NCBI GenBank assembly: GCA_002495845.1
Contig: DAHF01000052.1
Span: 1-25,535, forward strand
DNA: 25,535 bases
Direction: 5' to 3'
DNA from: Sulfolobus sp. UBA167
GTDB taxonomy: Archaea; Thermoproteota; Thermoprotei_A; Sulfolobales; Sulfolobaceae
A program made the translations under genes and the position numbers. This document shows positions 7,607 through 15,552 of the stretch, in pieces; positions within the stretch are counted from its first letter, which is position 1; each line of letters opens with the position of its first letter. The notes beneath the pieces were generated by a model. The model saw only the letters and a program-made list of their open reading frames with translations. It did no database searches and was not told where the DNA came from.

Positions 7607-9385
7607 ATGGAAAATGGAAGGATAGTAAGGGTAAATGGACCTCTAGTTGTAGCAGACAACATGAGGTCAGCCTTAATGTATGAGGTAGTTCAAGTAGGGG
7701 AAGGAAAGCTAGTAGGAGAGATAACTAGAATTGAAGGAGACAGAGCATTCATACAAGTGTATGAGGACACATCAGGGGTTAAACCAGGAGAAGCAGTGTA
7801 TCGTACTGGGTCTCCTCTTTCCGTAGACCTAGCTCCAGGCCTTATGGGCAGACTGTTCGACGGGCTGGAGAGGCCTCTAGATACCATAGCATCTACTTCC
7901 AATTCTCCTTTCGTAAGTAAAGGGATAAAGGTGAGTCCATTAGACGAAAACAAGAAGTGGCACTTCGTTCCTACTGTGAAGAAAGGCGATAAGGTAGATG
8001 AGGGAGACATCATAGGTACTGTGCCAGAGACCGGCTTAGTGGAACATAAGGTAATGGTACCGCCAGGAATCCACGGAACTGTGAAGGAAATCGTCCCGGA
8101 GGGAGACTACACAATCAATGAGAACATCCTCATACTAGATATGGAAGGAGACGAGAAGCCGATCTCCATGTTGCAACGCTGGCCCGTGAGAATTCCGAGA
8201 CCTTACAAGGAAAAGCTGGAGCCAACCGAGCCCTTGTTAACCGGAGTGAGAGTCCTAGATACAATATTTCCCTTAGCTAAAGGAGGAACGGCAGCAATTC
8301 CAGGTCCTTTTGGAAGCGGAAAGACGGTTACCCTTCAGAGCTTAGCTAAATGGAGCGCTGCCAAGATAGTGATCTACGTTGGGTGTGGCGAAAGAGGAAA
8401 TGAAATGACAGACGAACTCAGGTCTTTCCCCAAACTGAAAGACCCTTGGACTGGTAGACCTCTCCTTGAAAGGTCAATACTCATAGCTAACACAAGCAAC
8501 ATGCCAGTAGCTGCGAGGGAGGCAAGCATTTACGTAGGTGCCACGATAGCTGAGTACTTTAGAGATCAGGGATACGACGTCCTGCTGGTTGCAGATTCCA
8601 CTACTAGATGGGCCGAAGCCCTGAGGGACCTTGGTGGGAGAATGGAGGAGATGCCTGCAGAGGAAGGATTTCCAAGCTACCTTCCTTCAAGGCTTGCAGA
8701 ATACTATGAAAGGGGAGGCAGGGTAAAGGTTCTAGGAAAGCCTGAGAGAATAGGATCTCTATCCTTAGCTTCAGCGGTCTCCCCGCCTGGAGGAGACTTC
8801 ACAGAACCCGTGACAAGCAATACATTGAGGTTCGTCAAGGTCTTCTGGCCTTTAGACGTATCTTTAGCTCATGCTAGACATTTCCCCGCTATAAACTGGC
8901 TTCAAGGGTTCTCAGCTTACGTAGACCTTGTAGCTAAGTGGTGGAACACTAACATTGATCCGAAATGGAAGGAAATGAGGGAGATCATAGTTAACGACTT
9001 GATAAGGGAGGATCAACTAAAGCAGATAGTTAGGCTCGTAGGGCCTGATTCATTGGCAGAGAAGGACAAGCTGACTCTAGAGAGCGCCAAGTTCATAAAA
9101 GAGGCATTTTTGAAGCAGAACGCCTTTGATGATATCGATGCATTTTCATCACCGCAGAAGATGGCCAAGATAATGAACGCTTTAGTTCTCTTCCATGACA
9201 GAGGCTTAAAGCTTACAGAGAAAGGGTTTTCCGTAAAGGACATAGTGGAAAAAGCGACCCCGGTGATGACTGAGATAATAAAGTCCAAAGCGATAATCAA
9301 GAACAACGAACTTCAGAAGTATGATGAGCTCATAGCAAAGCTTAACTCAGTCTTTGACTCTATGGAGAAAGGTGATGCCTCATGA
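7607..9385 (+). CDS. atpA: A-type ATP synthase catalytic subunit A
   Basis: 592 residues. Catalytic nucleotide-binding subunit of the A3B3 hexamer. N-terminal beta barrel (1-75), then the A-type-specific bulge insertion (about 110-190), then the RecA-like domain with Walker A GPFGSGKT near 232-239, and DVLLVADSTTRWAEALRD holding the Walker B region. The GERGNEMTD element carries the catalytic glutamate. The C-terminal helical domain follows the aromatic-rich FWPLDVSLAHARHFPAINW. No intein. Length is normal. ATG immediately after the atpE stop; the 3' end overlaps atpB by four bases (ATGA). Confidence 0.97.
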   Translation: MENGRIVRVNGPLVVADNMRSALMYEVVQVGEGKLVGEITRIEGDRAFIQVYEDTSGVKPGEAVYRTGSPLSVDLAPGLMGRLFDGLERPLDTIASTSNSPFVSKGIKVSPLDENKKWHFVPTVKKGDKVDEGDIIGTVPETGLVEHKVMVPPGIHGTVKEIVPEGDYTINENILILDMEGDEKPISMLQRWPVRIPRPYKEKLEPTEPLLTGVRVLDTIFPLAKGGTAAIPGPFGSGKTVTLQSLAKWSAAKIVIYVGCGERGNEMTDELRSFPKLKDPWTGRPLLERSILIANTSNMPVAAREASIYVGATIAEYFRDQGYDVLLVADSTTRWAEALRDLGGRMEEMPAEEGFPSYLPSRLAEYYERGGRVKVLGKPERIGSLSLASAVSPPGGDFTEPVTSNTLRFVKVFWPLDVSLAHARHFPAINWLQGFSAYVDLVAKWWNTNIDPKWKEMREIIVNDLIREDQLKQIVRLVGPDSLAEKDKLTLESAKFIKEAFLKQNAFDDIDAFSSPQKMAKIMNALVLFHDRGLKLTEKGFSVKDIVEKATPVMTEIIKSKAIIKNNELQKYDELIAKLNSVFDSMEKGDAS

Positions 9386-10770
9386 TGAACGTAAGGGAGT
9401 TTTCTAAAATATCGATGATAAAAGGAACTCTGATGGCTGTGGAGGGAGTATCCGACGCGTCTTATAACGAGCTGGTTGAGATAGAAACCACCTCAGGTAA
9501 GAAAAGGGGAATAGTAGTAGACTCTCAGTTGGGAGTATCAATAGTTCAGGTATTCGAGGGAACGACTGGTATCTCTCCTACTGGAACTAAAGTCAGAATG
9601 CTTGGAAGGGGACTTGAGGTAAAGATATCAGAGGAAATGTTGGGAAGGATATTCAATCCCCTCGGAGATCCGTTGGATAACGGCCCAGAAATAATAAAAG
9701 GAGAACGCAGGGACATAAACGGCGAACCGATAAACCCGGCGATGAGGGAATACCCGGAAGAGTTCATTCAGACTGGAATCTCAGCTATAGATGGGCTGAA
9801 TCCCCTGGTGAGGGGACAGAAGCTCCCAATTTTCAGCGGGAGCGGGATGCCCTCAAATCTGCTCGCAGCACAGATAGCTAAGCAGGCTACCGTCAGGGGA
9901 GAGGAAGGGAGCTTCGCTGTAGTATTCTCAGCTATAGGTGCTAGGTACGACGATGCAGTCTTCTTCAGGAAATTCTTCGAGGAGACCGGTGCAATAAACA
10001 GAGTCGCGATGGTAGTTAGCCTAGCTAATGAACCTCCAGTCATGAAGATACTTGCGCCGAGAACAGCATTAACGTTAGCAGAATACTTAGCATTCGAGAA
10101 GGACATGCACGTTCTAGCAATCCTAATTGATATGACGAACTACTGCGAAGCCCTCAGAGAGATAAGCGCATCAAAGGAGGAAGTCCCGGGGAGAGGCGGG
10201 TACCCAGGATACATGTATAGCGACTTAGCTACAATATATGAAAGGGCAGGGAAAGTCAAGGGTAAGAAAGGGTCCATAACACAGATGCCGATCCTCACCA
10301 TGCCAAATGACGACATGACGCATCCAATACCAGACCTTACAGGTTACATAACGGAGGGCCAGATAACCTTCGATAGGTCACTTTACAACAAGGGTATATA
10401 TCCTCCCATAAATGTACTCCTTAGTTTATCTAGATTGGGGAAGGACGGAATAGGAGAAGGGAAGACCAGGGAAGACCATGCTAACGTAATGAACCAGCTC
10501 TTCGCAGCTTATGCTAGGGCAGTAGATACTAGAGGACTTGCAGCAATTATAGGTGAGGACTCGCTCACGGAGATGGACAAGAAGTATCTTCTCTTCGGAG
10601 AAATGTTTGAAAGGAAGCTTATAAATCAAGGGCTTAACGAAAACAGGAGCATAGAGACAACGCTGGATATAGGGTGGGAATTACTTTCCATATTCCCCGA
10701 GAGCGAGCTCACTAACATCAAGGCAGAGTACATCAAGAAGTATTATCCTCCATACCGTGGTAAGAAATGA
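9382..10770 (+). CDS. atpB: A-type ATP synthase regulatory subunit B
   Basis: 462 residues. Non-catalytic partner of subunit A. The phosphate-loop position reads LPIFSGSGMPSNLLAAQIA, which lacks the Walker A lysine, as expected for subunit B. Other family landmarks are GRIFNPLGDPLD, TALTLAEYLAFEKDMHVL and GSITQMPILTMPNDDMTHPIPDLTGYI. Two adjacent ATGs (9382 and 9385); the first overlaps the atpA stop. The stop overlaps the atpD ATG in the same four-base way, so A, B and D are probably translationally coupled. Confidence 0.97.
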   Translation: MMNVREFSKISMIKGTLMAVEGVSDASYNELVEIETTSGKKRGIVVDSQLGVSIVQVFEGTTGISPTGTKVRMLGRGLEVKISEEMLGRIFNPLGDPLDNGPEIIKGERRDINGEPINPAMREYPEEFIQTGISAIDGLNPLVRGQKLPIFSGSGMPSNLLAAQIAKQATVRGEEGSFAVVFSAIGARYDDAVFFRKFFEETGAINRVAMVVSLANEPPVMKILAPRTALTLAEYLAFEKDMHVLAILIDMTNYCEALREISASKEEVPGRGGYPGYMYSDLATIYERAGKVKGKKGSITQMPILTMPNDDMTHPIPDLTGYITEGQITFDRSLYNKGIYPPINVLLSLSRLGKDGIGEGKTREDHANVMNQLFAAYARAVDTRGLAAIIGEDSLTEMDKKYLLFGEMFERKLINQGLNENRSIETTLDIGWELLSIFPESELTNIKAEYIKKYYPPYRGKK

Positions 10771-11408
10771 GCCAGAGGGTACTTCCAACTAAGATCAACT
10801 TGGTCCAGTTCAAGAATCAGGTAAAGGTAGTCAGAAACATAAAGAGGTTGCTCGAGAACAAGAGAGAGGTCCTTTTGCTCTACCTCAGGAACTACGCTGC
10901 GGAATACGAGAAACTCTATAATGAAGTCAACGAGACCCTAAGCGTAGTTTATGCGAGCTACCTCAAGGCTGTCAGCGCAGAGGGATTGGGGAACATAGAG
11001 ACTATTGCAGATTCTCAGTCGCAGTCGCTTTCAGTGTCCTCATCAACGAAAGTAATATTTGGAGTAAAAATTCCTATTATTCAATTGAATTCCGATACTA
11101 TTCCGCCTAAACCTTTCAGTGAAATTGAGACTTCTCCGTACCTTTCTGAGTCATATGACAGGATGAAAGACGCTCTGGTCAAAGTCATGGAGTTGGTGGA
11201 GCTCGAGTCCACTATAAGGGCTTTGGTCGCAGAGCTAAAGAAAACACAGAGGTTAATCAACTCTATAGATACGTCAATTTTGCCTTTCTATACCAAGTCA
11301 ATAAAATACATAAAGCAAGTGTTAGATGATAGGGCTAGAGAGGACTTTATAAGGTTAAAGGTTATTAGAAAGATCTTGCAGAGGAAGAAGACATATGCAG
11401 GAATATGA
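10767..11408 (+). CDS. atpD: A-type ATP synthase subunit D (central rotor shaft)
   Basis: 213 residues, almost wholly helical. It forms the coiled-coil axle that rotates inside A3B3. The family opening is recognisable (VLPTKINLVQFKNQVKVV), followed by a long N-terminal helix and, from about 145 to 195, the returning C-terminal helix ending RLKVIRKILQRKK. The central part (about 80-115) is a short strand-rich segment. The ATG overlaps the atpB stop; its last codons overlap the start of the small downstream gene by 14 bases. Confidence 0.93.
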   Translation: MSQRVLPTKINLVQFKNQVKVVRNIKRLLENKREVLLLYLRNYAAEYEKLYNEVNETLSVVYASYLKAVSAEGLGNIETIADSQSQSLSVSSSTKVIFGVKIPIIQLNSDTIPPKPFSEIETSPYLSESYDRMKDALVKVMELVELESTIRALVAELKKTQRLINSIDTSILPFYTKSIKYIKQVLDDRAREDFIRLKVIRKILQRKKTYAGI

Positions 11409-11556
11409 TAACCTCAAGAAAGGTCTATCAGTCTCACTGGAGCAAAAGAAGAACGAAATACTGCAAGCCCTGACCAAACAACACGATGAAATTTTATCTA
11501 AGAGGAAGAGAGAGCTGGAAGAGCTAGGCAGAAAGGTTTTAAAGGAATTGTCATGA
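11395..11556 (+). CDS. Small ATP synthase subunit, Sulfolobus epsilon-like, 53 residues
   Basis: A 53-codon gene that starts at the ATG inside the end of atpD (14-base overlap) and ends TGA at 11556. It encodes a single highly charged amphipathic helix, for example SLEQKKNEILQALTKQHDEI, with no cysteine or membrane segment. A roughly 7-kDa subunit called epsilon was described from the Sulfolobus acidocaldarius ATP synthase gene cluster between the gamma (D) and proteolipid genes; position and size agree. By shape it could be the partner of subunit E in the peripheral stalk (subunit H/G-like coiled coil). The role is inference; that it is a real gene is supported by its overlap and its place in the operon. 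Confidence 0.8.
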   Translation: MQEYDNLKKGLSVSLEQKKNEILQALTKQHDEILSKRKRELEELGRKVLKELS

Positions 11557-11575
11557 TATATCGGTGGGATTGAAT

Positions 11576-11881
11576 ATGAAGAGAACAACCCTTCTAGCTT
11601 TATTACTTCCTATACTAGTTTCAGGCGTAATAGCAGGAGCGCAAACTGCTGGAAGTTCAGGAGTAGGATTTGCGGGGCTTAACGTCGGAGCAGGTCTTTC
11701 AATAGGTCTAGCTGCAATAGGCGCAGGAGTTGCAGTTGGTATGGCAGCAGCTGCTGGAATCGGTGTTCTAACCGAAAGGAGAGACATGTTCGGTACAGTT
11801 CTAATCTTCGTTGCAATAGGTGAAGGAATAGCCGTATATGGTATCCTATTTGCGGTCCTCATGATATTCGTAGGCAAGTAA
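11576..11881 (+). CDS. atpK: A-type ATP synthase proteolipid (c-ring) subunit K
   Basis: 101 residues from the ATG at 11576, which is preceded by GGTGGG at 11563-11568 as Shine-Dalgarno; the in-frame GTG at 11564 lies within that site and is less likely. The N-terminal stretch (about 5-22, hydrophobic, then AGAQTAG) looks like a signal-type segment. The ring hairpin follows: a Gly/Ala-rich helix (about 33-64), polar loop TERRD (66-70), and a second helix with ion-binding Glu83 in IGEGIAVYG. It forms the proton-carrying rotor. Last gene of the operon, followed by a T-rich terminator. Confidence 0.95.
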   Translation: MKRTTLLALLLPILVSGVIAGAQTAGSSGVGFAGLNVGAGLSIGLAAIGAGVAVGMAAAAGIGVLTERRDMFGTVLIFVAIGEGIAVYGILFAVLMIFVGK

Positions 11882-11925
11882 AAAGTCAAGAAGATTTTTT
11901 ATTTTGTATTAATTCGTTTTCTGCT
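11882..11925 (+). terminator. U-rich terminator of the ATP synthase operon and proS promoter
   Basis: The gap holds GATTTTTTATTTTG (about 11892-11905), a T-run typical of archaeal termination. The same TTTTATTTT sits 25-30 bases before the GTG of proS, so it can also serve as box A for a leaderless proS message. Both roles are inferred from position. Confidence 0.5.
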
Positions 11926-13371
11926 GTGAAGGTAACTAGAGAGAAGTGGTCCAAGAATTTTAGCGAGTGGTTTGACAGGGTCTTATCTGAAGGTGAATTT
12001 TACGATTACGGGAGGTACCCTGTCAAAGGAGTAGGAGTATGGATGCCATACGGTTTCAGGTTAAGACAGAACGTATTGTCCTTGATTAGAAGAATGCTAG
12101 ACTCCACCGGTCACGAGGAAGTCCTCCTACCCTTACTAATACCTCAGGAGTTGCTTAGCAGGGAAACTCAGCACATAAAGGGGTTTGAGTCGGAAGTGTT
12201 CTGGGTCACCAAGGGCGGTTCTCAGGACCTTGATGTCAAAGTCTCGCTGAGGCCTACAAGTGAAGTCGCGATAACCTACATGGAGTCCCTTTGGCTTAAT
12301 AGTTACAAACAACTTCCCAAGAAGTATTATCAAATAGTGAGCGTATTCAGGTATGAGACTAAGGCAACGAGGCCAATGATAAGGTTAAGGGAGATAACCA
12401 CATTTAAAGAAGCCCATACAGTCCACGAAACATACGAGGACGCACAGAAACAAGTAGAAGAAGCAATATCAATTTACAGTAAGTTCTTTGAAGAGTTAGG
12501 TATACCATATCTGCTTTCAGAAAGGCCTGAGTGGGACAGGTTTGCAGGGGCTTTGCACACCTATGCATTTGACACCTTGATGCCAGACGGGAAGGTAATC
12601 CAGATAGGGACGGCTCATCATCTAGGACAGAATTTCACCAAAGCCCTAGACTTCAAGATCCAGAGGCGCGATGGATCCCTTTGCCATCCTCATCAAACCA
12701 GCTACGGAATATCAGACAGGGTGATAGCTGTCCTCATTTCCGTAAACGGGGACGACCACGGTCCTATAATTTCGCCTAAGGTAGCCCCACTGAAAGTCGT
12801 AGTAGTCCCAATTCCATCTAAGGACAGTGAGGAGATGACGAAAAGGGTCTTTGAGTACTCAAGGAAAGTTTGGCAGGTATTGAAAGATTCCGGGATTGAA
12901 AGCGTCGTTGATCTAGATCCTGAAAGAACCCCCGGAGAGAAATACTACGTATGGGAACTGAAGGGAGTTCCGTTGAGGGCCGAGGTAGGTCCCAAGGAAT
13001 TGGAGAAGAACACTGTATTCTTAAAAAGGAGGGACACTTTCCAAGGTAAGTCAGTTCCTTTAGACGAAGTAAGTAAAGAAGCGATAGAGATCTTGAATTC
13101 AATGTCCTTAGACCTCAAGAAGAACGCGGAGTCCTTTATGCTGAACCACGTAAAGTACGAGAAAGACCCAAGCAAGGCTAAATCCCTTCTAAGTGCTGGT
13201 GGGGTGATAGAACTACCTTGGTGTGGAGAAAATTCATGTGGAATGAAACTGGAGGAGATCATGGACGCTAGGGTCTTAGGATACCCATTGCAGGATAGGA
13301 AAGTGGATGATCCTTGTGCTGTCTGTGGAAAGCCTGCTAAAACAGTGCTCAGAGTGGCAAAAACTTATTAG
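11926..13371 (+). CDS. proS: Prolyl-tRNA synthetase, archaeal/eukaryotic type
   Basis: 481 residues, class II synthetase. Motif 2 region is FRYETKATRPMIRLREITTF (about 142-161), and the aminoacylation core has TSEVAITYMES. Motif 3 lies in the DDHGPII region near 284. The anticodon-binding domain spans about 290-400, and the archaeal C-terminal zinc-type domain has ELPWCGENSCG and DDPCAVCGK. The bacterial editing insertion is absent, as expected. The GTG start at 11926 gives KVTREKWSKNFSEWF, the usual family opening; no Shine-Dalgarno, consistent with a leaderless message. Confidence 0.96.
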   Translation: MKVTREKWSKNFSEWFDRVLSEGEFYDYGRYPVKGVGVWMPYGFRLRQNVLSLIRRMLDSTGHEEVLLPLLIPQELLSRETQHIKGFESEVFWVTKGGSQDLDVKVSLRPTSEVAITYMESLWLNSYKQLPKKYYQIVSVFRYETKATRPMIRLREITTFKEAHTVHETYEDAQKQVEEAISIYSKFFEELGIPYLLSERPEWDRFAGALHTYAFDTLMPDGKVIQIGTAHHLGQNFTKALDFKIQRRDGSLCHPHQTSYGISDRVIAVLISVNGDDHGPIISPKVAPLKVVVVPIPSKDSEEMTKRVFEYSRKVWQVLKDSGIESVVDLDPERTPGEKYYVWELKGVPLRAEVGPKELEKNTVFLKRRDTFQGKSVPLDEVSKEAIEILNSMSLDLKKNAESFMLNHVKYEKDPSKAKSLLSAGGVIELPWCGENSCGMKLEEIMDARVLGYPLQDRKVDDPCAVCGKPAKTVLRVAKTY

Positions 13372-13405
13372 ACATCATTTAAGCTAATGAAATAGGGTTA
13401 TAAAC

Positions 13406-13696
13406 TTGCCAAAGAAAAGAGAGAATAGAGGTCGCAGGAAAGGCGACAAAGGCCATGTAGGCTATATTTTCTGTGACAACTGCGGTGCGAGGGTGCCTGA
13501 AGATAAGGCAATATGCACCACAAGGATGTACAGTCCCGTTGAACCGGCGCTTGCCCAGGAGTTGGAGAAGAAAGGAGCTATAATAACAAGGTACCCAATA
13601 ACCAAATGCTACTGTGTTAACTGCGCAGTACACTTCGGAATAGTCAAGATAAGAGCCGAAAACGAACGCAAAAGCAGTAGGCCTAGATTTTATTAA
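13406..13696 (+). CDS. rps26e: 30S ribosomal protein eS26
   Basis: 96 residues, very basic at both ends. The start is MPKKRENRGRRKGDKGHV, and zinc ligands are FCDNCG (about 23-28) and CYCVNC (about 69-74). eS26 lines the mRNA exit region of the small subunit and is found in crenarchaea and eukaryotes. The TTG start at 13406 is required because the conserved PKKR follows at once; it lies 34 bases after proS, so the two may share a message. An 11-base sequence at its 3' end is repeated 32 bases downstream. Confidence 0.95.
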   Translation: MPKKRENRGRRKGDKGHVGYIFCDNCGARVPEDKAICTTRMYSPVEPALAQELEKKGAIITRYPITKCYCVNCAVHFGIVKIRAENERKSSRPRFY

Positions 13697-13905
13697 GATT
13701 TCAGAGGCGTAGGCCTAGAGAGCTATTTGCTCTATTTCTATCAAGAATACAAAAAAATCGGCTCATATTTTTATTGAAAAGGCATATATATCTATCTTGA
13801 TTTTAGTAAGAGCATTCATATGCACTTACCTTCGACATAATTGTAGATATGATGCACAAGAGAGGCTTAATAAAAGCTTAAAATTCTTGCTAGTATTTTA
13901 TCACT
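13697..13905. promoter_or_regulatory. Intergenic region: rps26e 3' hairpin and pdxS promoter
   Basis: 209 bases without a gene. An inverted repeat AGAGC-TATTT-GCTCT (13719-13733) followed by ATTTCTATC could end rps26e transcription. GTAGGCCTAGA occurs twice, at 13677-13687 and 13709-13719. Toward pdxS, AATAAAAGCTTAAAATTC (about 13868-13885) contains a box A 25-30 bases before the ATG at 13906, indicating a near-leaderless message. I see no tRNA or riboswitch. Confidence 0.45.
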
Positions 13906-14919
13906 ATGAGACTTTATGAACTCACGTTCGCAGAAGTAGAAGACTACTTCTACAAGCTCGCTGAGGTTAGGGACTCTCTTAAGGACCAAGGACTACTTAC
14001 TGAGTTGCCAGAGCTCAGATCTAATCTGAAAATAGCCGAGGGGACTACTATGGTCAAGCATGCCTTCCCTATATTCCAAAAGGGAGGGGTCGTGATGGAC
14101 GTGACGAACGTAAAGCAAGCCGAAATTGCAGAAGACGGCGGTGCAGTTTCAGTTATGGTTCTGGACAAGCTACCCTACGATGTAAGGAAGGTCGGAGGAG
14201 TGGCTAGGATGGCGGATCCAAAGATAATAGAAGAAGTGATGTCTTCCATTACTATACCAGTGATGGCAAAAGTCAGGATAGGTCACTTTTATGAAGCTAA
14301 GGTATTGGAAGCTTTGGATGTAGACATGATAGATGAAAGCGAAGTATTGACCCCTGCTGACGAGGTTCACCACATAAATAAGTGGCTGTTTAAAGTGCCC
14401 TTTGTCAACGGGGCTAGAAGTCTAGCTGAAGCTTTGAGGAGGATATCCGAAGGGGCATCCATGATAAGGACTAAGGGAGAGCCAGGCACAGGGAACGTAA
14501 GCGAAGCCGTAAGGCATATGAAACTCATAAACAGCGAGTTGAGGTCTTTGGCGTCCATGTCCGAAGAAGACAGAAACATGAAGGCAAGAGAATATCAAGT
14601 TTCGTATCAACTTTTAGAGCTAGTAGCTAAGCTCGGCAGACTTCCTATAGTGAATTTCGCAGCTGGAGGTATAGCAACACCTGCAGACGCAGCGCTAATG
14701 ATGTGGCTTGGGTCAGATGGTCTTTTCGTAGGCTCCGGCATATTCAAGAGCGAAGACCCTGAAGTTAGAGCTAGGGCTATAGTCATGGCAGCTTCCGCGT
14801 GGGAATACCCAGAAGTAGTATTGGAGGCCCAGAAGATGATAAGCGAGCAGAAGACAATGATGGGTATAGACATAAAATCCCTACCTCCGGAGCAACTTTT
14901 ACAGGTGAGGGACACATGA
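13906..14919 (+). CDS. pdxS: Pyridoxal 5'-phosphate synthase lyase subunit PdxS
   Basis: 337 residues; a TIM barrel that condenses ribose 5-phosphate, glyceraldehyde 3-phosphate and ammonia from PdxT into PLP. Catalytic residues match Bacillus PdxS with an offset of 41: Asp65 (VVMDV), Lys122 in PVMAKVRIGH (ribose 5-phosphate imine) and Lys190 in IRTKGEPGTG. The phosphate loops AAGGIATPADAAL and FVGSGIFKS are present. The N-terminal extension of about 40 residues makes it longer than the bacterial enzyme. The stop overlaps the pdxT ATG by four bases, consistent with making equal amounts of both subunits. Confidence 0.97.
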   Translation: MRLYELTFAEVEDYFYKLAEVRDSLKDQGLLTELPELRSNLKIAEGTTMVKHAFPIFQKGGVVMDVTNVKQAEIAEDGGAVSVMVLDKLPYDVRKVGGVARMADPKIIEEVMSSITIPVMAKVRIGHFYEAKVLEALDVDMIDESEVLTPADEVHHINKWLFKVPFVNGARSLAEALRRISEGASMIRTKGEPGTGNVSEAVRHMKLINSELRSLASMSEEDRNMKAREYQVSYQLLELVAKLGRLPIVNFAAGGIATPADAALMMWLGSDGLFVGSGIFKSEDPEVRARAIVMAASAWEYPEVVLEAQKMISEQKTMMGIDIKSLPPEQLLQVRDT

Positions 14920-15503
14920 AGATAGGCATATTAGCGTATCAAGGTAGTTTCGAGGAGCATGCTCTCCAAACTAAGAGGGCGATGGGAACTGGGGACATAG
15001 TTCCAGTGAAGACCCCAAAGGACATGGGGCAACTTGATGGCATAATCATCCCTGGAGGAGAGAGCACCACGATAGGTATGTTAGCATCCAAGCTAGGAAT
15101 AATTGATGAAATAAGAGAGCAAATATTATCAGGACTTCCGGTACTTGGGACTTGCGCGGGAGCCATATTTTTAGCTAAGGAAGCTTCAGATTCGAAGGTC
15201 AAGAAGCAACAGGAATTGCTCAAAGTGATGGACATCGCGGCGGTCAGGAACTACTACGGTAGGCAGAGGGAGAGCTTCGAGGCCGAAGTTGACCTTTCGG
15301 AGATAGGCGAGGAGAAGGCAAGGGTGGTCTTCATAAGATCTCCTGCCATCACTAAGGTATGGGGAAACTCAAAGTCCTTATCTAAACTCAACGGTGTAAC
15401 GATCATGGCACAAGAGGGAGGAATGATAGCTACTACTTTTCATCCAGAGTTGTCCAATACCTTAGCTGTGCATAAGTACTTCCTTTCCTTAGTGAAAAAG
15501 TAA
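14916..15503 (+). CDS. pdxT: Pyridoxal 5'-phosphate synthase glutaminase subunit PdxT
   Basis: 195 residues from the ATG that overlaps the pdxS stop. Class I (triad) glutaminase feeding ammonia to PdxS. The nucleophile is Cys80 in GTCAGAIF, and the triad is completed by His176 and Glu178 in TFHPEL. Oxyanion-side elements IIIPGGEST (43-51) and the interface region around AVRNYYGRQ are typical. A longer reading frame exists upstream but runs through pdxS and is not the start. Followed by a T-run terminator. Confidence 0.97.
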   Translation: MKIGILAYQGSFEEHALQTKRAMGTGDIVPVKTPKDMGQLDGIIIPGGESTTIGMLASKLGIIDEIREQILSGLPVLGTCAGAIFLAKEASDSKVKKQQELLKVMDIAAVRNYYGRQRESFEAEVDLSEIGEEKARVVFIRSPAITKVWGNSKSLSKLNGVTIMAQEGGMIATTFHPELSNTLAVHKYFLSLVKK

Positions 15504-15514
15504 GTTTTTTTATT
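15504..15514 (+). terminator. T-run after pdxT
   Basis: GTTTTTTTATT directly follows the pdxT TAA stop, the usual form of a Sulfolobales transcription terminator. PINA begins 49 bases later and so probably has its own start. Confidence 0.5.
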
Positions 15515-15552
15515 CAAATCGTCTAATATTTCATCGAACGGGGAATCACGTT

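Noticed and set aside
11551..11889. Minus-strand Ala/Pro-rich frame opposite atpK
   Set aside because: It is the complement of the Gly/Ala-rich c-subunit gene and has no independent support.
13697..13905. C/D box guide RNA or tRNA in the gap before pdxS
   Set aside because: An ATGATG-like string is present near 13848, but no matching D box or cloverleaf arms could be found.
14799..14915. N-terminal extension of PdxT into pdxS
   Set aside because: The ATG at 14916 gives the normal family start MKIGILAYQG; the upstream codons belong to pdxS in another frame.
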